A DNA stretch of 64,000 nt. Source: Dermacentor variabilis. Its lineage: Eukaryota; Arthropoda; Arachnida; Ixodida; Ixodidae. The notes beneath the pieces were generated by a model. That model did not search any database, had not been told where the DNA came from, and saw nothing but the letters and a program-made list of their open reading frames with translations. Shown here piece by piece: positions 44,691 through 56,349 of this stretch. Positions within the stretch are counted from its first letter, which is position 1. Every line of letters begins with the position of its first letter. The stretch is taken from assembly GCF_050947875.1 (NCBI RefSeq), contig NC_134568.1, forward strand, positions 249,878,767 through 249,942,766. The letters run 5' to 3'. Position numbers and translations under genes: made by a program.

Positions 44691-45835
44691 ATGCTTGCTC
44701 TTTCTTTGTTAGGAGTTGGAGGCGCGCACCTTACAGCATCAAGGTTGGGTGGGGGCACATTACGAGGAGGCAGCCTTCCGTATTTTAACTCATGTCTGCG
44801 TAACCTTGAGGCAGCTCTGCTCTGAGGGCACTCGGAGTAGGAAGCTGTATGGTTCCCGCCACAGTTGGCACACTTTGGCTGACACAGAGACTTGCACTCT
44901 GAATGGTTGTGGTCTTCTGAGCATATCTTGCAGCGACACTGACTGCGGCAGTTCTTCGATAGGTGTCCAAATCTCTGGCAGTTGTAGCATCTTAGAGCAG
45001 GGCCATGATATTCTTCTACGGGGTGACTCGTGAAACCTAAATGCACTCGTTGCAGCATTGGTTTGTCTTCTCTGAAATGGAGGATGACGGTTCTCAGAGG
45101 GCATGATTCTACCGCTCCGTCTTCTTGGCGATTGTAGCGTGCCTGACGACGGGCAGATGTCACTCCAAAATCCTTCAGGAAGTCAACCAGTTGTTCTTCC
45201 GTATATACTCAGCTGGCACATGGCGTATCTTGCCAACATTCTTGGTATAAGATGCCGGAATGAATGGCTTGACTTACAAACCAGCCACTTCGCTCATCGA
45301 CAGTAGATGTCTTGCAGATGAGACTGAAGTAACGTTGACAGAGAAACTTCCATCTCTATTCACGCGGAAAGACTGCACTTTTTCTTTTGCCGCGGAGACA
45401 ATTTCTGACGCAGCTCGGTTTAGATTCGCTTGCCAGAAGTTGCGTCCTTCCTATGAGGGACGAAAAACAACTGGAATTCCCTCAGGCCGCTTCTTTTTAT
45501 ACGTTACCAAGGAGAACGGCGTTTCATCTCAGTCTGTCTTCATCTTCACTTATATCGTAGGTAGATGTTTTGTCGTCGTCAACCCGTGGTTTCTTGGCTT
45601 CACTTTCGCTTGTCTCAGCCATATTCACTGAAGGTGCGCTGGAAGGTAGGGCAGCGTTGAAAACTAGCGTCACCGGCTTGATGACATTGGGCGCTTGTTG
45701 TGTCACTTCCGAGTGCGGCGCCGATTCTGCGGCACTCGTGCGCCTAGGAACGCGCTGTCGGACATATGGCTCGTGCCGGTGTTCTTTGCTGCCTACCGCC
45801 GTGGTAGGCGTAGGTGCGCTGCGGAGCGCAGCCAA
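44687..45835 (-). pseudogene. I-like ORF1 (gag-like, zinc knuckles)
   Basis: N-terminal frame 45835-45524 (acidic, SESEAKKPRVDDDKTSTYD) is joined by frameshifted sequence (VGKIRHVPAEYTEEQLVDFL, in broken frame) to 45163-44687. The C-terminal part has LHFREDKPMLQRVHLGF and three Cys/His knuckles: CYNCQRFGHLSKNC, CKICSEDHNHSEC and CANCGGNHTASYSEC. In I-group elements this protein binds the element RNA in the particle. At least two frame breaks lie between 45524 and 45163. Confidence 0.75.
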
Positions 45836-45863
45836 ACCACGCGATATTATGCGTGATCTTTAG

Positions 45864-46770
45864 CACACAGGAGTCCCACGGGATGTCTGTTCTCCCTGGA
45901 CAACAATGAAGTCTGAACACAGCACTGATTCTTCGAAGAAAACAGAAAATAATATCTCACCGAAGAAGCAGCGGCCGCTCGGAGGGACTACTTCTTCCCC
46001 ATCAATACATGATTTTTGTAATTACCATTCTTCTTTTCTTCTTTGTTTGACCGCCTGTAGATTATGACTTGATCGAAGCATCCGAAACGTTTGCCTGCGC
46101 TTTTATTCACTTCTGTAGCACAGCGTTTAAGTATATATGGCACCATTCATACATTACAACTTGACCGTAACTGCAGATCGTTGTCGTTAATGTAAAATAA
46201 ACATTTTAATATACACAATGCGTACTGAGAAGTCTAGGCCTTCACGTAAGTCAGTGTGTAGTCGGGATGTGGCAGGACAAAAGCCATAATATATTTCCAT
46301 GACACCGGCCAGAAATGAATGAACGTGAAAAAAACAAGATATTTGGTTCCAGCTTGAGAGCAGAAACTTTCTTTTTCTTTTTAACTTTATCCCCTGAGAT
46401 CTACTCGTTCCTTAACTTTATTCCTTGGTCTATAGGTCTTTGTTATGTACACATAAAAAACATTTTAAAAATTCCGAGTACCTAGCTATGCTGAGATGAG
46501 CACACTGGAGGAATACTGAACCTTCGATGTTTCATGGAATAAACAAACAAATAAATATGTTTGTGTTGAAAGATGTAGTTCAAAGGATCCGGTGCAATAT
46601 CCATATAGGTGTATACAGTTAATGCAGAACTTCAGGCAAGATTACAGGAATGCGCGGTACAACGCACTATATGCAATAACGTTTTTTTTTCAGGAAGTTA
46701 ACATATATGACATTATCGTGGCATCGCTTAAACCTGTTATCAGTTTATCCAGGTAGCGTGCGCGAAAGTT

Positions 46771-46841
<71 letters not shown>

Positions 46842-48325
46842 TCAATATCAAAATCAAGTCGTTATAGCCAGTTGGCGTGTGATATGAATAAGGGTTAGTA
46901 AATATAGAAAATTTTGAGCTCCTGCTTTGCCAGCCACCCAAAATTTGTCAGGCCAATGCTTGTTAAGATGAAAAAAAGAGCCTAGAACAGGCTTTGTTAG
47001 AAGTAAGGTGCATCGTAAAAATAATTACTCTCGTACAATCATTACATCGTACAATCATTACGGCGGCTAATTTACCACTTAACACAGAAAAGCAGCTTCT
47101 TGCTAAGCACCAGCAAACTACGGAGCAGTACTCATCGTTGGAATTGTATTTAAAGAAAAAAGTGCAACAATTTTTTTATGCTGAATGCTGGGAGTTATCG
47201 CGTGATAACATAAAACTTCCGCGTACGCAACTGGAGAACATTATATTATATAAGGGTGTTCTTTTTAACTATACGGAATTTTAAAAAATCACCTGTTGCA
47301 AATAGCACAACTCAAGTTCTTGTGCCGGTTATTAGCCGGACATTACTGTCATGATTAATCGGAATGCAGAATCGACTAATAAAGAAATTTCACTAATTAA
47401 GTTTTGACTAATTACCTCATGGCCCGTATTGAAATTTAAGAATTGTATAGCAGGTGATTTCGCGTGCAAGGCGTATCCCCTTGGAACAAATGTTGATGAC
47501 ACAAGTTTCGAGATATTTATTCCCGCAGTGTTATTCCCGTAGTATTAATGCATTGACGTTCCAGTTATTTTTTTCTAATTTAGTGCACAATACGGCGTTT
47601 TGTAAAAAAAAAACTAAATGGGAAAACAATGACACTTTTACCACATGATTACCGGCGGATGTCTGGTGTAATCCTGAGACATGGTTTCAGGTGGATACGC
47701 TTTGCGAACTCATCGGCTGTACAACTCGAAAATTGCAATGTGTTCCTTAAAGTAAAAAAAAAAAATAGTGCACATTTTTTATTTGTTCTTGCGCGTTTCG
47801 ATTGCTCGTGCAAGTGATATCTGCCTCTTTGAATAATCCAGCTCAAAGACGAGAACTGTGCTATTCTCCCACAGGTGATTCTTTAAAATTATGTAAAGTG
47901 TAAAACCCACCTATACGCGTATATTGGAAGTAAACAACCGCGAGTCTAACGTGAAATATTATTGTTAACGCATTTTTAAAAATTTATCAATACTGTAAGC
48001 CTTCAAAAGCTCATACAGGAGTGGACATACAAACAGTACAGTCATAGAGTTTCGTCACACAGGGAATGCATCAAGCTCAGAACAAAAAGGCAATGGTTAC
48101 AATAGACCCTACATGCATGTAAAAAGTAGTTGATACAAAGAAACAAAAATTTGCCGTTCTGCCGGAAAGGCGAAGCACCAATTGCGATAGCAAATTAGTA
48201 GATAGCTGTACCAAGTAAGCATAGTTTCATCGGCCGTATAAACTTGTAAACATTCGCTTACTAATTAAATTAACAATGATAGAACATGTAAGCGTGACTC
48301 AACGAAGATGTGGAAACAGACACAC
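45864..48325. other. Unassigned DNA with a TA microsatellite
   Basis: AT-rich stretch between the I-like element and the hAT-like end. It contains the TA run at 46771-46842 and an A/T-rich low-complexity background. No gene or element recognised. Confidence 0.45.
46771..46842. repeat. TA dinucleotide microsatellite
   Basis: About 70 bp of nearly pure AT repeats with a few ATAC variants at the edges. Confidence 0.95.
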
Positions 48326-49699
48326 GGAGACAGCAGTGGCGTAGCCAGAAATTTCGTTTGGGGTTGGGGGGGGGGGGGGAGGGGGCTCCCGTTGCAGTTC
48401 GGCCTCCTCCTTGAGGAAGCTTTAGCTCTGGCGCTCCTATCTAAATACATGTAGAAGGAGAATTCGTTTTTCTCGGCAACTGCTGCACCGAATTTGACGT
48501 TTGGCGGGAATTTGAGGTTTGTTGCATTTAAAAGAAAGACATACTAGTGACTGTTTGTTTTGAATTTTTATTTAGGTTGTGGATTCTTTATTAAAGATTG
48601 GCAAAAATTTCAAATTTTCAAAAACGATACTGTCAAGTTTAAAACTCTGACTCAACAATAAAAAATGATATCACAATTCTGTGAATTGCACCTAATAGTG
48701 CATCTACAGCGGACAAAATTGACTTGTTACACATGAGTCTCGAAAAATTTAGTATTATGGAAATGCGGCTTTTGCAGAACCCTTGTACACAACGTAACCA
48801 ATTCACGTAAAATACAAACTGATATATAAAATTTGTCCGCTTTGACTGTTATAGTAGATGCCGTTTACAGAACGGCGATATCTGTTCTTGATGCAGACCT
48901 ATTAGTTTGTAAACATCGTGCTTCTATTTTTTCGAACTTTCGAATTTTTCAAAATATCTTAAACAAAATTCAGGTCCTAAATCGAAATTACGCTTCCAAC
49001 AGACATTAGAATTCAACTTTCTCTCTCAAGTGCAACAAATTTCATTATAATCGATCCAGGGGATATCTCAGAAAAGCGTTTCTGCGTTTTACATGTATCT
49101 GAATAGATCAAATCGAAGTTGGGCCCGAGCTAAAGCTTCCTCTTAAACAATTTGTCGAAGGATCAAATACATGAATAATAACTGCATTGCCGTTGCCAAA
49201 GATCCTGCAAACGAATTCTTGGACGCTACGCACTGTCAAAACAAGTAAAATAACTAGTTTTTTAAATAAAAGCACATACTCTTATGTGCCAAAAATTGTT
49301 CCCAAAGTTACTGATATCAATGCTTCCATGTTTTTTGTCTATTGAATAAGTAAAGAAAATATTACACGAACTTAAGAACTATATCAGTTCGAAACCAGCA
49401 AAGCATTGCATGCCACTGATATGAAAAATGTAATGGCCAATAAATGAACAAGTTGAGGATAAATATGTTAATGAAACTTTGTCATCCAAGAACGTTGTTT
49501 ACATTCTTGCACACATGGAACGGCCAGTGAAAAATCTCAGTGACGCTGTCATTTGCTCCAATGTATTACGCAGAAGCAACTGTCACCGGTCCTGTATCGT
49601 AATTGCACCGAAATTATAGTCGCAACACAGAGCACGTATAAAAAACAAGAGTTCTGCAATATATACGAGGGCGAGTCAAGTGAAAGTGATCCAAGGAGA

Positions 49700-50982
49700 A
49701 TATGTGACAGACGGAGTACTTTATTTAAAAGTAGTCTCCATGAGCAATCAGACATTTGTCCCACTGACTAACGAGTCGCGTGATTCCCGTCTCATAAAAC
49801 TCCTTGAGTTGCTGCTCCAAAAAGTTTGTAACTGACTCTTTCACGTCATGGTCCGACAAGAATCTGGTTGCCTTGAGCTGTTTTTTTCAGTTGCCTCACA
49901 ATATGGAAGTCGCAAGGCGACAGATCTGAGCTGTATGGCTGATATTGCAGCCTCTCCCACTTTAACTTCGCCAGTTTTATATTAACCACATCAGCGACGT
50001 GGGGACGGGCACTGTCGTGGAACCACTTTCTGATTATGAGGCACGCCGTAGTGGAGGACTCCGGAAATTTCGACCACCTGGGTTCTTTAACGTGCACCTA
50101 AATCTAAGTACACGGGTGTTTTCGCATTTCGCCCCCATCGAAATGCGGCCGCCGTGACCGGGATTCGATCCCGTGACCTCGTGCTCAGCAGCCCAACACC
50201 ATAGCCACTGAGCAACCACGGCGGGTGTGGAACAAGTTGACCCCATTCGTCAATTTTCCAAGTCGTTTGTTCTTGATTGAGACACTTAGCCGATCCCGCG
50301 TTTCACAATATAGGAAAGAATTGATAGTTTCTCAAGATTTAGCAAATTCTATCAGCAATGGCCCCTGACGATCGAAAAAAAAAAGTCAACAACACCTTTC
50401 CGGCGGAAATTACGGCCTTTGCTTTCTTGGGGGTGATGAATTCGAATGTTTACACTGTAAGCTTTGCCGTAGTGTTTCAGGCTCGTAGTAGCGGCACCAT
50501 GGTTCGTCCCGGATCACAATTGCAGACAAGTCGTCAACCTCATTGTGACATCGGATCAGATGAGTCAAGATAGTGCCGAACTTCTCCGCCTTTTGGCGGT
50601 GGTTCAAAATCTTGGGCATCCATTGCGCCCACAAGATCCAATAACCGAGATGTTCATGAATTATGGTGAGAACCGAACCGTGGCTGATGTTCGCACGCTC
50701 TGTCAGTTCATCGATCCTTATCCTCCGTTCTTGTCTAATCAGCTTATCAACCTTTGCAATTGCGTTGGGAGTGATTGCATGGCGGCTTTGACCCGATCTT
50801 GTATCGTCCTTGCAACTTTCACGTCCTTCTTTGAACCGTTTGCTCCAACTCTTCACAGTGGCCAATGAAATGCAATGTTCAAGTTACACGGCAGCCATAC
50901 GGCGACTAATTTCTTTTTAGGAAGCACTTTCAGCAGTAAAAAACCTCATGGCACAACGCTGCTCAACTTCTGGAGCGTCCAT
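49700..50982 (-). pseudogene. Mariner transposase, broken
   Basis: Translation starts MDAPEVEQRCAMRFFTAESA from the ATG at 50982, meets stops near 50925 and 50886, then runs openly from 50865 as VKSWSKRFKEGRESCKDDTR, SGQSRHAITPNAIAKVDKLI and HGSVLTIIHEHLGY. The catalytic Asp residues are seen as VIRDEPW, WFHDSARPH and YSSDLSPCDFH, fitting a D,D(34)D mariner. A SINE splits the gene just before the second Asp. Stops, shifts and the insertion make it inactive. Confidence 0.85.
50024..50226 (-). mobile_element. Ruka-like SINE, copy 4, inside mariner
   Basis: Complete copy on the minus strand: CCGCCGTGGTTGCTCAGTGG (A box), GGGATCGAATCCCGG (B box), the standard body and an end at CTCATAATCAGAAA. 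The exact 7-bp direct repeat GTGGAAC flanks it (50017-50023 and 50227-50233), and the mariner reading frame is continuous across the site once it is removed. Confidence 0.92.
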
Positions 50983-51414
50983 TACGCCACGCAACCACGT
51001 TCAGCCCAGTGTATGAGAGGATTAAAGAACATTTATCCTCACCTTTGCATGTCAATTTTGTAAATGAGAGATACCTGTGTGATACGCGCATGCCTCGCAG
51101 ATAATGAACCGAACCATTATTGCGCGGGGTGGGTTGGCTCACTTTCATTTGAGTCGCCCTCGTACATTAGAAATGCGAAGATACAGCTTGATAAAGGGCA
51201 GAAAAGTGTCACTGGAAACAAAGTTCACTGCACTTTTACACAAAACCTCGCAACAAGATATTTAAATATACGTATAAGTCTCCAATTAATCTACGTATTT
51301 AAGAAAAATTCCCTGTATATAATGCATCAAATAAGGCAAATAAACATGTTGCGCAATCACATATTCATGGAATCCTAGATCGCTGCCGCCCCCATTCCAT
51401 CCACACCCCCCGAT

Positions 51415-51655
51415 GTATCGCGCGCGACGGAAGGCGGCGCGCTTCCTCCCCGCTTTTCTCCTTTGCGCACACAAGACTGAGCCACCATCGTCGGCCCACT
51501 CATGCCACTGCCCCCCTCCGCCTACGCTTTCACTCGCACCTACAGTATGCGGCGCGCGGTCCCGATGTTATCGCCCTTGGACTTTATACGGAACATGAGG
51601 GCGACGGCAGGAATGCATCGGTAGTGTCCGTATAATTGCTATCGCAATAATATAA
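51415..51655 (+). repeat. GC-rich interspersed repeat, copy 1
   Basis: Shares CTACGCTTTCACTC, a TACGGAAC-type string, GGCAG(G)AATGC, GTGTCC(G/A)TATAA and the end TGCTATCGCAATAA with the stretch at 53560-53770. The end string also occurs inverted at 48182. Unknown family, possibly a SINE or MITE. Confidence 0.5.
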
Positions 51656-52990
51656 TAAGAGTATCCGGCAAGGGAAGCGTCCCGTGGCCCATTGCAATCC
51701 TTTTCGCAAAACAAGAAGTAACAAAATCGAACTTTCACCATGCGACAATTCGCTGTGCCACAACAATGTCCTTTTCTTCCTTTTGTGGGGCGGGGGCACC
51801 GAAATGAAAAAATGCAAACGAAAATATCTCCACAATCGAATGCCTACTTTGGGTCCCTAATGTGGCTACCGAATGAATAGTGAAGAAAACGTGAGACGTT
51901 ATGTCCACCGAGAACCATACGCATACTGCTGCTTATCCTACACCGGCTAGACAAGACTTTCCGGATATGCTGCTCTCAAGCGAACGCGGCGCAATCCGTC
52001 GAGTCCCCACAGTGATGGCGGCGAGCGACCATTGTTCCTTTTTCTCGTCTGCTAGCAAGAAAGAGACTAAAACTCTTCTAGGCAAAAATCCACTCGGCCA
52101 GAGAAAACCGAATGCGCACCGAACTGCGCCGCGCGGTGGTCGGGGTAGAAAAACGCATGCACTCTGGCTGGCTCTGGCAGACCGCGGGTAGGGCAGCGAG
52201 AACAAAAAAAAAAAAAGAAAAAAAAAAGAAAATTGAAGAGGCTCAATGTGTCCTCGTGAATAAAAGTCAAAGTTGAAAAAATAAATAAGAACGTAGCTAC
52301 CTTTGCTGGCTTTAGTGTCTTGACGTGGATGCTTTGGAGTAGGTGAAAAAAAATGTTGATATTTTTTGTGTGAGATGGCGGGCACAAATAAATCACCACA
52401 ACGCTTCGTCTTTATCGGACCTCACTGCGTGCTTTGTCAACTTGTCGGATAGTGTGTTGATTTGGTTGCGTTGTTGTATGTTCCGATGTACGACTTTAGA
52501 AAAGTCAATACACCTTTAGCGTCAAATGTTTATAACAGCGTTAAACCAACAAAGTTCCGCAATTGAAAAGCGGAAGCACAACTTTGTAAATGCCAGTGCA
52601 CATTTCACATCAAAAGTTTATAAGAACTTTATACTCATAAAATTTCGAAATTGACATCCATGCGCTCCGTAAATTCCGCAGCCTCCGCGAGATGCCGCGA
52701 CGAGCCCGTTCGCCATCGAGACGCCCTTGAAACCAGCTTGAAACTTTGTGCTCGGATGGGGCTGCTTGCGTTATGTAACTCCCGGTGGATGGACGCTGTC
52801 GTGAAATCACTCCCGAGTTCGCAATGCTCGCGGTAAAATGTGTTTTCGAGCGTGAAGAAGACATTCTAGACAAAATCCAGAATGATTTCGGGAGCCGGGA
52901 GTTGCTTTGGTCAATGATGCATGGACAGCACGAAAAAATTTCGGGGGAGGTGGGCTGAAGCCCCATAAGCCCTCACCTCCCCCCCCCCCC
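51656..52990. other. Unassigned repeat-like DNA
   Basis: A-rich run at 52201-52231 and short frames without motifs. The final part (52860-52990) resembles the inner end of the hAT-like element. No gene recognised. Confidence 0.4.
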
Positions 52991-53438
52991 CCGGCTACGC
53001 CCCTGGGAGACCGGGCTGTCTTTGTGTGGCTGCTTCTTTCTACGTCCTTGTTCAGTCGCGCTTACACATTCTATCATGGGTTCAAACCAACTAGTCCGTC
53101 AACATGTTTTAACTAAATTAACCAGCACGGTGTCACGCGCGCACAGGTAAGCATGAACACACATTGCTCTATGACAGCTGAAACTGTCTGTGGAAACGCT
53201 GGAGTTAGGAATCGCGGCAGCAGCCGCGAGCCAATTGACCTCCGTGCATCTGTCGCTTCAACGCGACGAAACGTAGAAAGCACAGCGCATACGAAGCTGC
53301 CGGCACCATACGCGCGCTCTGGAAACATCACAGATCGCTTTGAAGATGACGCCCACGCGGGCGTGCACTTTGGCCACGTCATAGACCGCTTTCAAAGCAC
53401 ACGAGCACCGGCAACGCGTCCCTACGGCATCCGCCCAA

Positions 53439-53490
53439 GGCGTCTACTACGGCGTCCGCGATTTGCGTGGCCAACGCCGTAGTAGACGCC
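53439..53490. repeat. 17-bp perfect hairpin
   Basis: 53439-53455 (GGCGTCTACTACGGCGT) and 53474-53490 are exact reverse complements, separated by 18 bp. GC-rich and stable if transcribed. No terminator-like context; probably part of a repeat. Confidence 0.85.
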
Positions 53491-53770
53491 GCATGTCTCC
53501 ACTCTCTACGGAGCAGCGGGCAAGAAGGACATCGAGGCACCGTAGCTGCCGCCGGAGAAGAACGCCCCTCCTTTCTCACCTGACCCCCTTGCCTCGAGCG
53601 CCACAGGAGAGGGCACGCATCCTGGCCGCGTTCCTCGCTCGCGCACGCGAGATTTAACCGCGTTCACCGGCTCACCCTCATACGCTTTCACTCATACGGA
53701 ACCTCACGGCGATGGCGATGCCAACGGCAGAAATGCGGCTGGAGTGTCCATATAACTGCTATCGCAATAA
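53491..53770 (+). repeat. GC-rich interspersed repeat, copy 2
   Basis: Partner of the repeat at 51415-51655: CATACGCTTTCACTCATACG, GGCAGAAATGCGG, GTCCATATAA and CTGCTATCGCAATAAAA occur in the same order. Confidence 0.5.
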
Positions 53771-54380
53771 AAACAAAATGTACAATGGATCCGCCATGTA
53801 AAGTGCATGAAGCAGGTAATACAGAAAAAAAAAAGAGGCACAATGGGTGCGCCGTGTGATGTACAAACAGTATCGAATGCAATGAATCTTAACATGTGCA
53901 TCCAATGGACTAATATGTGCAAAAACAAAGTGCAGACAAGTACGAAAGAACGTACAGGCACCGGCTCGTGTGCAAAAAGTTGCGGCATGGAAATGTGTCA
54001 TTCATAAATTTTTGAAGTAAGCTCTGCCAAGACAACAATGCGTTCATCATTCTGATAATGATTCGAGGTGCAATTTGAGCGCCTAAGCGAATGAGTGCAC
54101 AGATTGTGAACAAAAAATGACACTTGGAAGGGAGTTCCAGAGCTGTACTAATAAAGAAAAAAAAAAAGACTATTTTAGTGGGCTACAACGCGAAAAAAAA
54201 TTGTCTAATATATTTAGCATGGTTAGTTCTACTGGAGTGACGTCCGGAGGTGGCACCAAGTACTCGGATTTTTTAAGTTTACGAGGTAGTGGTAAAGAAG
54301 ATAAAGAAAACTCAGTGCCCTTCGACTCTGTGAAGAATAATGACCAGCGAAGCTGCGTATGTGGTCTCCTTAATGGCGAA

Positions 54381-54510
54381 CTGCACCTCCGCCGCGGGTG
54401 GGCCCGGTATTGCACTATCTTCAGGAACAGGCCTTGTATGGGGAGTGCTTAACGCCTGCTGCACCTCCGCCGCGGGTCGGCCCGGCATTGCACTATCTTC
54501 GGGATTTTGT
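54381..54510 (+). repeat. Tandem duplication, period 79 bp
   Basis: TGCACCTCCGCCGCGGGT followed by GGCCCGG and ATTGCACTATCTTC begins at 54381 and again at 54460, with only a few differences. It lies in an open frame (54398-54643) of unknown nature ending KLQTGQLPPTSKCWYANLDA. Confidence 0.75.
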
Positions 54511-54666
54511 GTCTACACATGGCCAAGATCCTAGGGAGCTATCCCTTAACAGCTTCGCTGCAAAACTTCAAACAGGCCAACTTCCTCCGACTAGCAAGTG
54601 TTGGTACGCCAACTTGGATGCGAAGCGTGTGAAGTTACGCTAGTCATACCTTGAATACTTTGTGTA

Positions 54667-54975
54667 TATTTATTTATTTATTTATTTATTTTTACATACT
54701 GCAGCCCTTTTAAGGCTATGACAGGAGTGGGGAATTATACAGTTGTATATCGTACAAAAATTTGCAAAGTAAGCACCACGAGAGAGAGAAAAAACAAAAA
54801 CAAAAATAGATCAATGACATTCAAGTTTAACCAAAAAATCGTCCAATGGAAGAGAACGAATGGCACCAGGAAACAAGTTCTAGTATTCAATGGTTAAAGG
54901 GGAAAAACAATATTTAATTGCATCAGTTCGTGACCGACAGGGTACAATATTAAGATGGTGATACCTCTTAGGTGA
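54667..54975 (-). mobile_element. Short CR1-like LINE 3' fragment
   Basis: The minus strand encodes only the last residues of a CR1-like protein (RYHHLNIVPCRSRTDAIKYC, then LFPGAIRSLPLDDFLVKL), comparable with the tail of the copy at 6306-7030. It ends in a weak stem (54703-54717) and an AATAAATA repeat at 54667-54692. Confidence 0.65.
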
Positions 54976-55407
54976 CGAAGGTTCAGCATGGTCCATCGCT
55001 ACACGTGCAAAGACCTGACCACCTAATCACTGCTGCATGCGATCATGATGGCTGCCATGTGTTGCGTCATCGTTCAACAGCTACAAGGGCGCCACCGACA
55101 GCTATAAAAGAAGAAACCACTGCCGACCCTCTCTTCAATTGGCAGCAGCGGCGGTGGAACGCAGGCGCCTTCCAACACTTTCTTCTGGAATTTTGCAGGT
55201 TGGTTATCGCCACCTCCCTGTCATCTACGTATTGATAGACATGTGTTTCGCCACAGCTGCTGCCACTCTTGCTGCTTTTTAACTAATGCTTTGTTGTAAT
55301 TAATGATACTTTTTCTGTTCCTTCTTGGTTCCTGTTTTTGCTTTTTTTGTCGAATAAGCACTACGTTGCTTTGGGTGGCGTTCAAGTACCGGTGGTCGTA
55401 ATCTGCC

Positions 55408-56313
55408 ATGAGTGATGTTACCGATTGTGCAAAGTGTGAAAAGGCTATAGAAGCCGACTGTCGATCATTAATATGCAGTGACTGTTTGGGGCAGTATCAA
55501 CTAGGTTCCTGTTTTGGCGTGTCAGAATCTGGATATAAATCTAAAGGGGACGACTATGAACAGTCTTGGAAATGTACGACGTGCCGTAAAACCAAGACAA
55601 CTGTGCCCAGCTCTAGGGAACCCGATGACAGCACTGTCACGGCGCTTCTGCTCGACATTAAGGGGAAGTTAAATTAGCTGCTTCCTCTCAAGAACACTGT
55701 AAATGATATGGAGGCTTTAATAAAGCACATGTCCACCCAGTATGACACGGTACTCGCCACTGTCGCAGAGCACTCAGGCGAAATTAAGCAACGAAAGAAC
55801 AGAGTTTCGAAACTTGAAGAAGTTAGAACAGACGTTGAACTCAGGATAGTGTCTGCGGCTGTAAATGGACCTTGAATACCACAGTCGAAAGCTGAACCTT
55901 GAAATTCATGGGCTTGCTAAACATGAGAATGAATGCCTCATGACCAGAATAAACGCCTTTGCTGCCAACTGGAACTTGATCCTCTGAATGAGCAGATCGT
56001 CTCCGCCATTCACCGTCTTCCTTCACAAAAAGATAAGACACCAGCCGTGCTCGTTCGTTTCACGCGACAGTCGTCAAGAGAAAAATGGTTTGAAAAAAGG
56101 AAAGTTATATCAAGGGTAGAACATGACTCCTACATATCCGAAAACCTAACCGGGTATAATAGATCGTTGCTCAAAGTTGCAAAGGAATGGGCACACGCAA
56201 ACAATTTCAAACTTGTGTGGCATCGCAACGGAAGAATATTAGTCCGGAAAGCAGAACATGCCCATGTACATGTAATCAAGACCGCAACCGATCTCGAAAA
56301 GCTGAAAGTATGA
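55408..56313 (+). pseudogene. CR1-like ORF1 with PHD-type zinc finger, frameshifted
   Basis: 55408-55677 encodes a Cys-rich finger (CAKCEKAIEADCRSLICSDC, then WKCTTCRKTK) that resembles the PHD-like fingers of some CR1 ORF1 proteins. A TAG stop at 55675 and shifts follow; coiled-coil sequence (VNDMEALIKHMSTQYDTVLA) leads into 55933-56313, a C-terminal RNA-binding-like domain (VRFTRQSSREKWFEKRKVIS, LVWHRNGRILVRK). Confidence 0.7.
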
Positions 56314-56349
56314 TACTGAAGTGTTGTCCCTACGTTTCCCCGTTTTGAC

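Larger units (their letters stand above)
37186..45863 (-). mobile_element. I-like non-LTR retrotransposon, nearly full length, interrupted
   Basis: In minus-strand order: ORF1 with zinc knuckles (45835-44232), APE endonuclease (44239-43625), reverse transcriptase (43504-41643) and RNase H (37930-37186). A CR1-like element occupies 37937-41636. Carrying both APE and RNase H after the RT places it in the I superfamily (I/LOA/Outcast-like). Frameshifts near 45.4-45.5, 43.55 and 42.51 kb and a stop in RNase H make this copy inactive. The 3' untranslated region is missing where the SINE begins. Confidence 0.87.
49666..51162 (-). mobile_element. Mariner transposon with a SINE inserted
   Basis: Terminal inverted repeats of about 25 bp begin CGAGGGCGA(G/C)TCAA at 49666 and, inverted, at 51162; TA dinucleotides flank both ends (49664-49665, 51163-51164). 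Removing the SINE and one duplicate leaves about 1.29 kb, the usual mariner size. The minus strand carries a decayed transposase. Confidence 0.92.
48334..53005. mobile_element. Candidate 4.7-kb hAT-like element
   Basis: The left end is CAGTGGCGTAGCCAGAAATT; the right end reads back as CAGGGGCGTAGCCGGGG. The 8-bp flanks GGAGACAG (48326-48333) and GGAGACCG (53006-53013) differ at one base. Both ends have a G-run and an AAATTT-CG block close inside, and the ends match the 187-bp MITE at 36039. No hAT transposase is recognisable, so this would be non-autonomous or decayed. The mariner at 49666-51162 would be nested within it. Two unrelated ends are also possible. Confidence 0.45.
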
